Origin: Paraphaeosphaeria minitans
Taxonomy: Eukaryota > Ascomycota > Dothideomycetes > Pleosporales > Didymosphaeriaceae
Direction of reading: 5' to 3'
NCBI GenBank assembly: GCA_015832175.1
Contig: WJXW01000015.1
Span: 496,001 to 560,000, forward strand
DNA: 64,000 nt
The notes under the pieces were generated by a model, which had not been told where the DNA came from, did not search any database, and saw only the letters and a program-made list of their open reading frames with translations. Of the stretch, positions 1 to 11,306 are shown piece by piece (the stretch's first letter is position 1; each line of letters starts with the position of its first letter). The position numbers and the translations under genes were made by a program.

Positions 1-132
1 ATCGAGTAGAGCGACCGTCGGCCGTACTTCTGCCCCACCTTGTGATGCACCTTCATCTCGTCTTAAAAGATGGCCATGTTGATCAACAGACTGACGAGAC
101 AGCACTAACCGCGCCAGAGAGATACAGCAGTC

Positions 133-1547
133 ATGCCTAAGATTGGCCACGTACGCCTTGTTGTCTTCGAAGCGACCAGCGACATGACTGACAGCTCCAG
201 GTCGTTGTCGTAGGCTGTGGTCCTTCCGGGCTGCTCCTGGGAACAATGCTCGCGCGAAAGCTTTCCATCAAGGTCACCATCCTCGACGCGAACACGGAGA
301 TTGACAAGAATCCACGCACCGCTCACTATGCACCCTCCGCCATGTTCGACTTCAAGCGCGCCGGTATACTTGAAGAAGTGCGGGAGAAGGGACTTTCCCC
401 CAGGGGCGTATGCTGGCGATTGGACGACACCACATTCCTTGTGGGCATGGGTCGCGATCCCGAGGACACCGAACTCGCTATGCGCGTGCTACCGTTAGAC
501 CAGCTGGGCCCGCTCATTGTGACGCACTTTAAGAGCTACCCGAATACCGAGATACTGTGGGGACACAAGGTGGTGGGCGTGAAGCAGGACGAGAACGGCG
601 CAACCGCTATTGTGGAGACCGCAGATGGCGAGAGAAAAGAAATTACCGGGGACTATCTCGTAGGTGCTGATGGCGCATCGAGCGGTGTACGGACGGCTTT
701 GTTCGGGAAGGAATATCCTGGCGAAACTCTGCCACAACAGATTGTGGCTACAAATGTCGGTAACCATCTGCGCAGTACTCGAGCGAAGGCTGACGGTCCA
801 GGTCTATTTGCCCTTTGACGAGAGATTTGGCTACTGGGACTCGAACTTCATCGTGCACCCGACCGACTGGTACATGGCTGCTAAGATCACGAAAGACGGC
901 ATATGGCGAGTAACATACGGTGACGACGCCAACCTTTCTCGCGAAGAAGTCGTGAAGCGACAACCATTGCGTTATGAAAAGATTCTTCCAGGTCACCCTA
1001 AACCACACGAATACAAGCTGGTTAGCATGAGCCCGTATAAACTGCAGCAGAGATGCGCGCCAAGCTTCCGAGTAGGCAAAATACTATTGGTAGCAGATGC
1101 AGCTCACCTATGCAACCCTTTGTAAGCCTCACCACCACATCGAACGCCACAGATGCTAAAACGAACAGTGGTGGCCTTGGCCTGACCGGAGGCTTTGCAG
1201 ATGTCGGCTCTCTCTATGATTGCTTCATGGGCATTAACCAGGATGAGCTCGACGAGTCGATTTTGGACAAATACAGCGAGATCCGCATCAAGATCTGGCG
1301 GGAGATGATCGATCCCATGTCACGTGCGAACTTCCACCGATTATGGGACCCCGCATGCGAGAAGGAGAAGGAGGAATTCTTCAAATTCTGTGAACGCGCG
1401 GACAAAGATCCAGTGTGGGGCAAATCCGTCGCTGAAGCTGTCCACGCGGTGCGGCATGACTTCACGCAGTACTTCAAGAGCAAGCAGAAGGTGGCCATAA
1501 ATGCGACCGTCACAAACGGTGCGCCTGCCGTTCAGGCTGCTGCGTGA
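133..1547 (+). CDS. FAD-dependent aromatic-ring monooxygenase (phenol/salicylate hydroxylase-like)
   Basis: This is a flavoprotein monooxygenase of the FAD_binding_3 type, which hydroxylates aromatic or polyketide-derived substrates with NAD(P)H and O2. I infer four exons: 133-150, 201-755, 802-1121 and 1169-1547, giving about 423 aa. Splicing the 18-base first exon brings MPKIGH directly onto the Rossmann motif VVVVGCGPSGLLLG. The NAD(P)H/FAD motif YLVGADGASSGVR follows. The last junction restores the FAD-binding signature DAAHLCNPFGGLGLTGG near residue 290. The second intron has a weak donor (gtcggt), but it is the only GT-AG choice that joins VATN to VYLPFDERFG in frame. No signal peptide is seen, so it is probably cytosolic. 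It lies 320 bases upstream of a co-directional P450, which suggests a shared oxidative pathway. The substrate cannot be told from sequence. Confidence 0.93.
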
Positions 1548-1866
1548 GCAGCTTCGAGAGTCTGAAGAAAGGAGGTATTGTTGATACCATCTATGTACAT
1601 ATGTCAAGCATAATACCATTGCCCCACTCCGAGTTCTGCGCCACTACGTGACCAGAACAGGATACCCCACATTTGGAGTAGTATACTGTGCTAGCCAAAC
1701 CTTACCTGCTCGACACTAGACTTCCCCATCCCGTGTACACCTCACGCAGACGGGAGGTGTTCATTGCATATGAGATATTAAGACTTGAACCGCATCTCTT
1801 CCATATCACTAGGCCAGCTGGTAGTTCCACTTTACTCACCGACGGTTGACTTGCATCGACATCAAC
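1548..1866. other. intergenic spacer between monooxygenase and first P450
   Basis: No gene is seen in these 319 bases. They must hold the terminator of the monooxygenase gene and the promoter of the P450 that starts at 1867. Confidence 0.7.
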
Positions 1867-3806
1867 ATGTCAGCTTTCTTCCCAACGGCTCTCACAGCAC
1901 TCTTACTACTCCTCTTCGCAAAACTATGGGCCAACTTCCAATGGCACAGGAAGTACAAGCTCCCGCCAGGCCCGAGAGGCCTCCCCTTCTTCGGCAACAT
2001 GTTCCAAATGCCACCCTACCACCAAGGTCCCTGGGCCCAAGAACTGGCCCAGAAATACGGCGAAATGTAACAAATCCTCCACCTTGCCACCTCCCACACC
2101 CTCAACCACAGCCTTTGACATGGATACGTCAGGTTCACCCTCCACATCGCCAACACCCCCTGGATCTTCCTCAACACGCCCCGCGCCGTCTCCGACCTCC
2201 TCGAGACACGCTCGGCCATCTACTCCTCCCGCCCGCGCTTCCCGTACGCATCGACGCTCGCGTCGGGCGGCTGCAGGGTGGTGCTGCAGCCGTACGGGGC
2301 GCGGTGGCGCGCCGTCCGCAAGGTCATGCACGGCATCCTGCCCGCGAAGAACGGCGGGACGTTTGCGCCTTTTCAGGACGTCGAGAGTCGGCAGCTGGTG
2401 GCGGACGTGTACAGGCATCCGGGGATGTGGTGGAAGGCGAATCAGCGGTTTGCGAATGGGGTGGTTATGGGGATGGTTTTTGGGAAGAGGGTTGTTGGGG
2501 AGGGGAGGGGTGAGGGAGAGGGAGAGGGAGAGGGAGAGGAGAGTTTCGGTGGAAAGAGCAATGTGGATAGACTGTTCGACACGAGTCAGGAGTTCATTGC
2601 GGCGTTGCAGCCGGGCGCGAATCTCGTGGATACCTTCCATTTCCTCGATCGCTTGCCCAGGCCATTGAAGTGGTGGACGAGGAGGGGCGAGGAGGCGTTT
2701 CAGAGACTGCTGGATGTGTATGGTGCTGAGGTGGATGAGCTGAAGAAGAGGATGGAGAGGGGAGCGTGTCCGCCGTGCTTTGCGAGTAAGTTTTTGGAGA
2801 ACCCTGAGAGTGAGAGGCTGGGCGAGACGCAAAGGCTATTTGCGCTGGGGAGTCTGATGGAGGCGGGCAGTGATACAAGCAGGATGACGCTGAGTCAAAT
2901 TGTTGCTGCTGCTGCGACTGATAGGAGGTGGGTGGAAGAGGCGCAGGCGGCGCTGGATAGGGTGTGCGGCGTTGCGGCGCGTTTGCCTGAGTTCAGTGAT
3001 CGTGGCGAGCTGCCGTATCTGAGCGCCGTAGTGAAAGAAGGGTTTCGATGGCGACCTTTCGCCGAGATAGGTACGTGCACTCGGGAAATCACCCGTGGTT
3101 GTGAAATTGTTCGGTCGGCTCACAAGCACCCACGGGAACCTCGTTGGCTCCGGAATCCTGACATGAGGTGAGGGTTGTGGGTTTAGGGTAGCTAATACCA
3201 GTTCTAGGCATGTTCCACACACTCATCAAGGACGACGTCTACGAGGGCTACCACTTTCCTGCCGGCACCGTCTTCACATGGAACGCCTGGCACATTGCGC
3301 TGAACCCGGATGCATATCCCGACCCTTTGCGATTCTGGCCTGAGAGGTGGCTGGACCCAAGTATCAAGTCCGTCGATCCAAGTAAAGTCGAGGATCCGCT
3401 GGCCGGCCATTGGAGCTTCGGTGCGGGAAGGAGGGTGTGTACAGGCGACCATGTAGGAGATTCGAATGTGTAAGTCTTCCACTTTTCTTATGCGACCACG
3501 ACTGTTTGGGATGCCCCCGCATATCTTGGCTGGTTTCTCTTTCGCCACGTTGTTTTTCCGTCTTCCCATGTGGTGAAACTAAAATAGTCGCTGACTAGTT
3601 CCTCCGAAACCAGTTGGGTCGCGGCGGCTCGACTGCTTTACTGCTTCGATTTCGAGCAGGTCGCAGGGAAGGAGATCGATACGCTGAACATGAACGTGGC
3701 GGAGCATCGCCGGGCCCCATTCGAGGTCAAGATCACGGCACGGAGCGAAGCGCATAGGAAGCTAGTCGAGCGATGTGGTGGGGAAACAGTAGGGGTTGCC
3801 TATTGA
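1867..3806 (+). CDS. cytochrome P450 monooxygenase (microsomal)
   Basis: This is a complete fungal P450, a heme-thiolate oxygenase of the ER membrane. Four exons (1867-2066, 2133-3070, 3208-3469, 3614-3806) give 530 aa, the usual size. A hydrophobic N-terminal anchor (residues about 5-20) is followed by the proline hinge LPPGPRGLPFFGN. The I-helix is AGSDTS, the K-helix ExxR is KEGFRWRP, the PERF-like motif is FWPERWL, and the heme loop is FGAGRRVCTG with the cysteine near residue 457. A GAGGGA microsatellite (about 2509-2540) inserts a Gly-Glu run between helices. All three introns are GT-AG and phase-consistent. It resembles OrdA/O-methylsterigmatocystin-oxidoreductase-type P450s by layout only. 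Its substrate is unknown. Confidence 0.94.
2509..2540 (+). repeat. coding GAGGGA microsatellite
   Basis: A purine-rich run of (GAGGGA)n encodes alternating Gly and Glu inside the P450 reading frame. It lies in a variable loop, so length changes in multiples of three would be tolerated. Confidence 0.8.
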
Positions 3807-5347
3807 TTTATCGATACGAGTGCGTGAGGCGTTCATTGCTGTGCTATTGGGTGAATTGCTTCTTCGGGGAGCGTGAAGCGCGCCCATGCATCCTTGGAGT
3901 GTCTGGCGATTGCGCGGCCTTGAGACTACCTTGAAAATGCACGTCTTCGTCATGGTTGCTTATTGCATCTGAGACCCAAGTGGACGTGCCGCACTGAACT
4001 GGGCATCATGATCGTCCGCAGGGGTTGCATGGGTGACGCAGTGAGGCTGCGATACCTAGGGCGCGGGCCGAGGTTAGAACGAGAAGTGGCGTTCAGTCGA
4101 GGTAAGATCAATATTCTCCGACATGATCGCCCTCGTCATGTTGCTGGGTCGGTACCACCACAATCGTATCCGATCACCTGGGATTTCGGCTCGCCCGTAC
4201 AATTGTCATGTTCAGGCTGGTCGACATTGAGACTGACATGCGCCGCTGGCCGTTTGCGTGGCAGCCAAGTGCATACATGTCTCCAGCTGCAAGGCACCGG
4301 AAAACGAAGGGTCCACGAACAGCATGTATCTTCCTCCCGACACGGCCTCCTAAGCGAATTGCGAGCGGTCCTCACGCTCAAGCACGGCTCTTTCTTTGTT
4401 TTGTCTGCGTCTGATTCGGCCGCCGGCACTCCGGACTACTTTGAACGTATACATAGGAGAGCGCGGGTCACGGGAGCGGAATCAATAGTGTTCTCTGCTG
4501 CGAGCAGGATCCGCAATGGCACTTCGCCGAAGTAAACAGGGCGAAGATGGCGTCTGCTGGATCACGACTGTCGTTCCCACCGCTGGCGCCTATGTTTAGC
4601 GAACGCCTTTCAGCCTCGCTCCCTGTTTCAGTCTGACAGGCCCGTTTTGGATAGTGAAGTGCGACCGCAAGAGCCAACTCACATGACTGGAAACTTCAGA
4701 AGTGGAGCATCTTGGAACATGAACCTTAGCCGCGTAGAGTGGCTGATGTTATCCTCGGAACAAGTACCACGGAGTCTGCAGCTTCCGAGAAAACAAACAT
4801 AGGCGAGTGTGCAGGGCGATAAACGATGTCTTCAGAGCTGGAGATGACATGGTCTACCAGAAAATCTGTAGAGCGAACCCAAATCAGGACCTCCAGGGCC
4901 AGGACAGGGTTTGGATAGTGCAGCTGAGACGGAATTATGTTCGCCGACCAGTTTGACCTTGTGGCTTCAAAGCATTGCGAACTTGCAGAGTATCCACTCA
5001 TTCAACAGCATCAGTATAAATTACCCTGTGATAAACTTCGTGGCGGCTCACATGGCAGTAGCTCTGTCAACGGCTTCGCACCAGGGCAATATCTCATCTC
5101 AGCGTTTGCCGCGGGATCAACTCCACCCCATAACTATCACTTTAATTTCGTTATCACGAAGCTGTCGTTTACACCACACCGAACACATTCAACCTACGTG
5201 AGGCTGACGTCACTTCTATCCCGAGAGCTATCGTAAAGGCTGACAACGCACACGGGTACCAGCGCCTTTATTTACACCTACGCCGCTTTTACTTACATTA
5301 TACGCCGACCCCAGAGGCTTTACTCTACGCTTAAATCACCCAGCAAT
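3807..5347. other. 1.5-kb intergenic region between the two P450 genes
   Basis: Several open frames exist, but none resembles a known family or shows a convincing intron structure. Polypyrimidine-rich stretches near 5250-5345 precede the next P450 and are a plausible promoter. Confidence 0.55.
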
Positions 5348-6982
5348 ATGCCCTCGATATTAGCGATCGTATGTGTTGCTTTAGCGGTCGTGTATGGCAC
5401 GATGTACACCGTCCTACACGCGACGCAGAGCAAGTCAGAGCCTCGACTTATACCAACGCCATACCCTTTTTGGATTCAGCCGTTGGTATTGCACGACACA
5501 AAGTCGATTACCTCGTCAGCTTGAAGCAAGTCTTTGTGTCGCTCGGATGCCACGAGCAAGCCACTAACATCGACACAGGAGACGATATGGCCTCCCAATC
5601 CACACCTTACGCATGCCCTTCCAGAGGATATACGTCATAAACGCGCCGCAATTGATCCAGGTCGTTCAGAACAAGAGCAACCTTGCTACATTTGTGCCGA
5701 CACTGCTCGACTTTGGTATGCTCTTCAGTGGGTTGAGTCGAAGGTCCAAGGACACACTCACGAAAGCGTACGGGTCTCACGGCAACGGCTTTACCAAGAG
5801 CGTGCATAAACACTTAGCCTCTGGCTCGGACTTACATGCAGCGACGCGTACGGCGGTCGAGAAGCTCACTGTAGGCATTCGTTACAGCTTCGTGGACCAA
5901 GAACAAGTTGGACTCTACGAGACGTTGCGACACCAGCTTTGTCAGGCGCTCACAGGTGCAATCTATGGTGCTGAGAATCCTCACGACGACCCTGCCGTTG
6001 AGGCAAGTTGGCTGTAAGTATCTACCTAACCTTTGAAAACAGGACCCCATACTGAACGCATGCTAACAATATCCGCAGAGAATTCGTACCTGGTATTAGC
6101 CACCTGCTGTATAGCCCTTTTCCATGGCTCACGGCACACAAAGCTCTCAAAGAACGCGCCCGTGTCATCAAAGCATTCCAAAACTACTTCGAAACGGGTG
6201 GCCATACGCAAGCCTTCGCCATGATCCCCGAAATGTTCAACACCAACGCAAATCACGGCCTGCCCTCGTCGGAAGCAGCCAAGTTAGAGATGGCCACATC
6301 ACTTGCTATGCTTAGCAGCGGCGCCATCAGTGCCTTCTGGCTCATGTTTCATATCGCTTCCGACCCTGATGCGCTTCGCGCCTGTCGTGAGGAACTTCTC
6401 AACCTTGTCGTCAAGGAAGCCGATACGAAATCTGGAAAAGTCAAAGTAGTGGACCTCAGCAACATAAAGACACAATATTCTACATTGACGGCAATGTGGC
6501 ACGAGACGCTCCGGTACCACAGCACAGTCATCAACATCAAGAAAGTACAGCACGACACCACCCTGGCATCCGAATACTTCCTTAAGAAGGGAGCAATCGT
6601 GATGATTCCTGGCAGTATAGTACACCATAACACCAACACATGGGGCCCGAGTGCTTCAGATTTCGATCACAAGCGCTCCTTCACGCCTGCGGGCCGGAGG
6701 AACCTGTCCAATACTACCGCATACCGACCTTTCGGCGCTGGCACAACCATGTGCCCTGGAAGACACTTCTCCACGAGCGTGGTATTGTCTTTGGTGGCAA
6801 TGACATTGTTACAATTCGACGTCCAACCCGTTGAAGGTCAGTGGCAGATGCCTACCAAGACGAACGCAGATATGTGGAACGCGATGCCGAAGCCGGTGAG
6901 GATAAGTAGGAGGGTTGACGAAGAATCCACTCACACAGAGTGGAAGTTCGTCTGGGGCGATGCTTCTGGAAAGAAGGAGTAG
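5348..6982 (+). CDS. cytochrome P450, fungal CYP7/CYP8-like type; 5' part doubtful
   Basis: The second P450 resembles the fungal clade related to CYP7/CYP8 enzymes: it keeps the ETLR K-helix and the heme loop FGAGTTMCPGRHF. The N-terminus reads MPSILAIVCVALAVV, a membrane anchor. Later exons are clear: one begins at 5579 (RRYGLPIHTLRM), and intron 6014-6078 joins EASWL to EFVPGISHLL. The junction before 5579 works in frame only if the intron starts at 5526 with GCAAGT, a GC-AG intron. Between the anchor frame and the block IPFLDSAVGIARHKVDYLVS the frame changes by one base near 5440-5465. Either a 47-nt intron (5392-5438) or a one-base deletion explains this. So the gene is either intact or carries a single lesion. 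It is co-directional with the first P450. Confidence 0.85.
5526..5578 (+). other. GC-AG intron in the second P450
   Basis: The donor is AA|GCAAGT and the acceptor is cgacacag. Removing these 53 bases joins the codon AA+G (Lys) to Arg-Arg-Tyr-Gly in the frame that carries the conserved P450 text on both sides. The nearby GT donor at 5530 gives the wrong phase. Confidence 0.7.
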
Positions 6983-7591
6983 TGGGTTGGGACTTGCGCT
7001 TTCCTGTTCGAGTTCGATTGGCTGGCTGCATGGCTATGAGTTAACTGCCTGAACTTTTGTTGATACATGGTTGTTGTTCTGACCAAGATCCTCGCATAGA
7101 TCTGTACATGGCATTCTTGTTTTGGGGGGGACATTTGGCTTGGCTGCAGTTGTAAATGTTCTGTATTCAACATTGGCATACATGGCGCGTCGGATTACCG
7201 TATAATTCTTGCGGGAAACTGGAGAGAAGATTCTGGTCCGCCTTGAGACGACATGATAAATACTTTTGATAGAAAAAATCTTAATCATCAGCCTCGAAGT
7301 TCGCTTTTCAGCATTTCTTTGAAGATGCTTCACCCTTCTTGGTTTAGCGGTACCTACCCGACCGGGGTTAGTTTAGCCCCACTACATAAAGTAATAAACT
7401 ACGTGTCGAAATCGCCCAGCCCGCCACACGGTCAGTGAAATCGCGACCTAGCTGGCGGTGTGCGATACAGCAGAGATCAGTCAGCATCACTGATGTCCAG
7501 GCGCTGAGGTCATTGGTGCGAACTCGCCTTGAATACGACCAGATCGCAGACATCTTTTTTCGGCATTTTTCACTTGCCAATTCACATTGCA
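6983..7591. other. intergenic region
   Basis: No gene is recognised in these 609 bases. They contain the 3' end of the P450 unit and the promoter of the tannase gene. Confidence 0.6.
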
Positions 7592-9352
7592 ATGCTTTCA
7601 ATAACAGCGCTTTTGTGGCTTGCCACACTTGGAGCAGTGAAAGGGGAAGAAGAAGCCAAGCCAGAAAATGTGCCTTCGTTCGTGCCGGTGTGCGAAACGA
7701 ATACATTCAGCCCGCCAAGTCTCGGCGTCGGCATCACGAAGTTCTCTATCGAAGCGGAGATTCAGCGCAAGTACAGCACTCATGGGGGTGAGCACAGGAT
7801 ACCAGACATTGTCCGTCTCGATTTCTGCCAGGTCAAAGTACACCTCAATCACGAGGGAACCAACGATGACGTTTTGGTAGAGGTCTGGCTTCCGTTGAGT
7901 CGCGACGACTGGAACGGCCGCTTCCAAGGCACAGGAGGAGTGGGCATGGCAACTGGTATGTTTGGGGGTGCCCTCGGTCCTGCTGTCAAGGGGGGCTACG
8001 CAGCTTCTTCTACGGATGGTGATCACCCGATTGAAGAAGCCAATGACTCAACATGGGTTCTGAAGGATGGTGGTACCGTTGATTGGAACTTATTGACCAA
8101 CTTCGCCACTCGCAGTCTTGCTGAGTCGGTCGTGGTCGGCAAAAGCATCACCGAGCAATTTTACAAGGAGAAGCCGAAGTACTCGTACTGGAACGGGTGT
8201 TCTCAAGGCGGAAGGCAAGGTTACGTGCTTGCGCAACAGTACCCTCATCTATTGGATGGCATACTTGCAAACGCTCCTGCGATCAGTCTGACCCATCTGG
8301 TGATGGCTGAATTATGGCCTCAACTGGTCATGAAGGAGGAAGGCGTGTGGATGTCGACCTGCGAGTTCAACTACTTCCGTCAGAAAGCCATGGAGAGCTG
8401 CGATATGATTGACGGGGTCAGCGATGGTGTTATTTCTGAGCCCGACTTGTGCGACTTCGACCCCCTCCACTTGATCGGCCAAGTCATTTATTGCGACAAT
8501 TCGATTGATCGGCCAAGTTCTCGGGAAGTAGAAGTCTCGCGAGCAATGGCAAACGTGGTGCGAAGAATCGAACAAGGCCCTCGTACACCGCTCAAGACAT
8601 CGCTTTGGTACGGCCTTACGCAAGGGACCAGTTTCGGTATCCTCGCAAGCACCACCCTTACCGAACAAGGACTGCGGACGCCGAAACCATTCCCTATATC
8701 CACAAGATTCATCCAAAACTTCCTCCTTAAGACTAAGGATGGTTCTTTCAACGCGACAAGGATTAACTATGCAGACTATGCGGCGTTGTGGGCTCAAGGG
8801 AACTCCGAGTTTGGATGGCTCCTCGACGCTGACAACCCGGATCTTACGAGCTTGTAGGCATCGGGAACGAAGTTACTCACCTGGCATGGGGTCAATGATC
8901 CTGCTATCCCCCACCAATCCACCGTACAGTATCGGAAAAGAGTAGAACTGCTCATGGGCGGAGCAAATGAAGTAGACAAGTTTTACCGCCTTTTCTTAGC
9001 GCCTGGTGTTGAGCATTGCGCGGGTGGTAACGGACCCGTCCCCATCGACCCTCTTGCTGCGCTGATCGAATGGGTGGAGGATGGAATGCCGCCGGAGACG
9101 CTGGAAGCGGAAACTACCACGTACGATGGTGATCGAGTTACGCGCGAGCTATGCGCATGGCCAGGAGTCGCTCGATACATGGGAATTGCTGACCCGAAGA
9201 GAGCTTCCAGTTGGACTTGCCACGGAGCTACTGAGCGACCAGAAGATGACTGGGCTGAAGAGGATAACAGTAGGTCGAGCCGAGCAGGCCAGATATTGGA
9301 CGAGCTGAAGGATAGACTTGAGGGACTTGGAATGGGCTTTACTATTGGATAG
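7592..9352 (+). pseudogene. tannase/feruloyl esterase family protein, interrupted by one in-frame stop
   Basis: This is a secreted serine esterase of the tannase family, which hydrolyses ester bonds of plant phenolics. The start at 7592 gives the signal peptide MLSITALLWLATLGAVKG. The frame runs without introns to 9352 and carries the family CS-D-HC pattern: nucleophile in NGCSQGG (Ser about 204), Asp in GVNDPAIP (about 436), His in GVEHCAGG (about 475). The adjacent cysteines normally form a disulfide. A TAG at 8855-8857 (codon 422) interrupts DLTSL*ASGTKLLTWHG without changing frame. A product ending there would lack the catalytic Asp and His. A CAG to TAG or AAG to TAG change, a sequencing error, or stop readthrough could explain it. 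Full length would be about 586 residues, normal for the family. Confidence 0.9.
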
Positions 9353-9998
9353 GTCCAGTGCGCTAAAGTATCAAGTCAATACTTTTGAGTACAGCCGGCA
9401 GGTGTTTTGCTTATCCCGACATGAACATTGTTCAAACTTCTGACCCAGCGCCGCATGGCGTTGTGATAATTCGATGCACGACCAGGGTTCCCCAGATGAA
9501 CTTGCGGAGTGGAGCATCAACCGCCATCTATTCGTCTTACGAGTCGAGATCTGGAAGCCAAGACATTTACCCGCATCTAGATGAAAAAATACCAATGAAA
9601 TTCCCGAAACCAATGGCAACATACACATATAGTGTATTGGCAATGTCTGTGATGCATTGCGGGTGGATTACCGTTCAAGGACTAACTCGCTTGTATGTGT
9701 GTGAATGCTTTCGCGGGGAGAAATCCAGGTCTCTTTTTGCCGGACCTTGCACCAACAGAGACGGAAAGGATTTATCCACCGTCACGCTCAATCACATCAC
9801 AGCTCCAACGTCTCTCGTCATTGAGAAACCTTGAGCATCAATATCATGTTTCATCTACGGCAATTGATGCTGCTAATCAGGTTTTATGTGCCTGGTTGCT
9901 TCCTTTCGTTAACACCAAGACCACCCTTCAAATATTACACAGCAGTACCCGTGGAGGCTCCCTGAAAGTCAGTAGATATACCGCAATACCCTCTCACA
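9353..9998. other. intergenic region
   Basis: No gene is seen. The region separates the tannase gene from the secreted glycosidase and must hold the promoter of the latter. Confidence 0.6.
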
Positions 9999-11306
9999 AT
10001 GCGCTCACGCCAACTCATCTTGGCCGGTCTGGCCGTCCTTAGCCCGGTGCTGGCTCAAGACCCTACAGACCAGCCAGATCCCCCAGCGCCTACCCCTACC
10101 GGAATCGATGTTTTCGCGAATGTGACCCTGTATGAGCCTGATGGCTCCGTGCAAGTAACAACGCCTCGCACTGAAAGTCTCCCAAACAACACAGTGCTCG
10201 CAGCGTGGAATGATCCATCGTCGAAAGGCTCGATTGCCATATACCGCTCCACGAACAATGGGTACTCGTGGTATCCGCTTGGGACAGCAACGTCAGACTC
10301 TGGGAAAAGGTTGCTGCAGCCACACTTGTTGTACATCAACGGAACATACGGAGACGACACGGGAATCACTCTTCTGGCAGTAAATGCGGTGGATGATAGG
10401 ACTACGACTATTGAACTCTATACCTCGGGTGACCAGGGTGAAAGCTGGGACCTTGCGAGTGAGATTGCTAGCGGTAGACCGCTGAACAATGCGACCGCTG
10501 CAGTGGCCAGTCCCTATCCCGTGCACAAGTGAGTTTTATTCCAAGAACAGAATGTCAAAAAAGTCAGCCTTGGACTTTTTCTAATCCCATTTCCATAGCG
10601 GCGACTCAATAACTGTGTTCTACACCGGTGCAGGAGACAAGACACACGCCCAGAAGATCGTCCAACAAACAACGACCGAGAACTACGATAGCTGGGACGA
10701 CCCAGTCGACGTTGTAACGCCACAGTTCCCGTCCGATCAGCCTGCAGCTCCTAGCATTGCCAAAGTGAGACTGTTCTTGCGCATCATAAACCTCCATACT
10801 AACCGTCCCAGATTGCAAACAACAAGTACATCATCGCCTTTCAATACGGCTTGCGCGATGCCAATGCGAGCACGTACACGTATCCAATCTACTACAAGAT
10901 CACGTCGAATCCGCAAAAGGCCGCGAGCGATCACACACGCGAAGTCCGCGTTGACACTAGCCTCGTGCTCAGTGGCGTGCCTTCGGTGACCTGGGCCCCT
11001 TTGGGAGGGGCGAATGGGACAATAGTGCTGAGTGATTCCAAGTCGAACTCCGTGTTTGTAAATCAATACCTGGGGGAGGGAGAGTGGTGGGAGTTGAACA
11101 CCACCGCGGGGCGAGCATTTGGGCGTGAGGTCACTGTTCGTAAGTAATCACGCTCGAGACTTGCGCGAGGAACGTCGAGCTGACAAAGTGTAGCTCCGAA
11201 TGATCAGACGAAGCTCAGGTTTGCGGGCGGGGCGGAGTGGGCGGGCTCGAGTACAAGTCAGATTTTGATCACCGTCATGGATCTCCAGAAGGCATTGGGG
11301 GCGTGA
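9999..11306 (+). CDS. secreted GH93-like (sialidase-fold) exo-arabinanase family protein
   Basis: This is an extracellular beta-propeller glycosidase. Four exons (9999-10528, 10599-10764, 10812-11139, 11194-11306) give 378 aa, matching the length of fungal GH93 exo-arabinanases. The signal peptide is MRSRQLILAGLAVLSPVLA. The mature start FANVTLYEPDGSV followed by TTPRTESLPNNT resembles the GH93 first blade. BNR/Asp-box-like elements are present: STNNGYSWYPL and TSGDQGESWDL. Intron phases agree at all three junctions. The family removes arabinobiose from the non-reducing end of arabinan side chains of pectin. With the neighbouring tannase it fits plant cell-wall attack. I recognise the fold family with more certainty than the substrate. 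Confidence 0.88.

Noticed and set aside
1..11306. A complete secondary-metabolite gene cluster
   Set aside because: No backbone synthase, regulator or transporter lies in this stretch; only oxygenases and secreted hydrolases are present. Kept as a possible cluster edge only.
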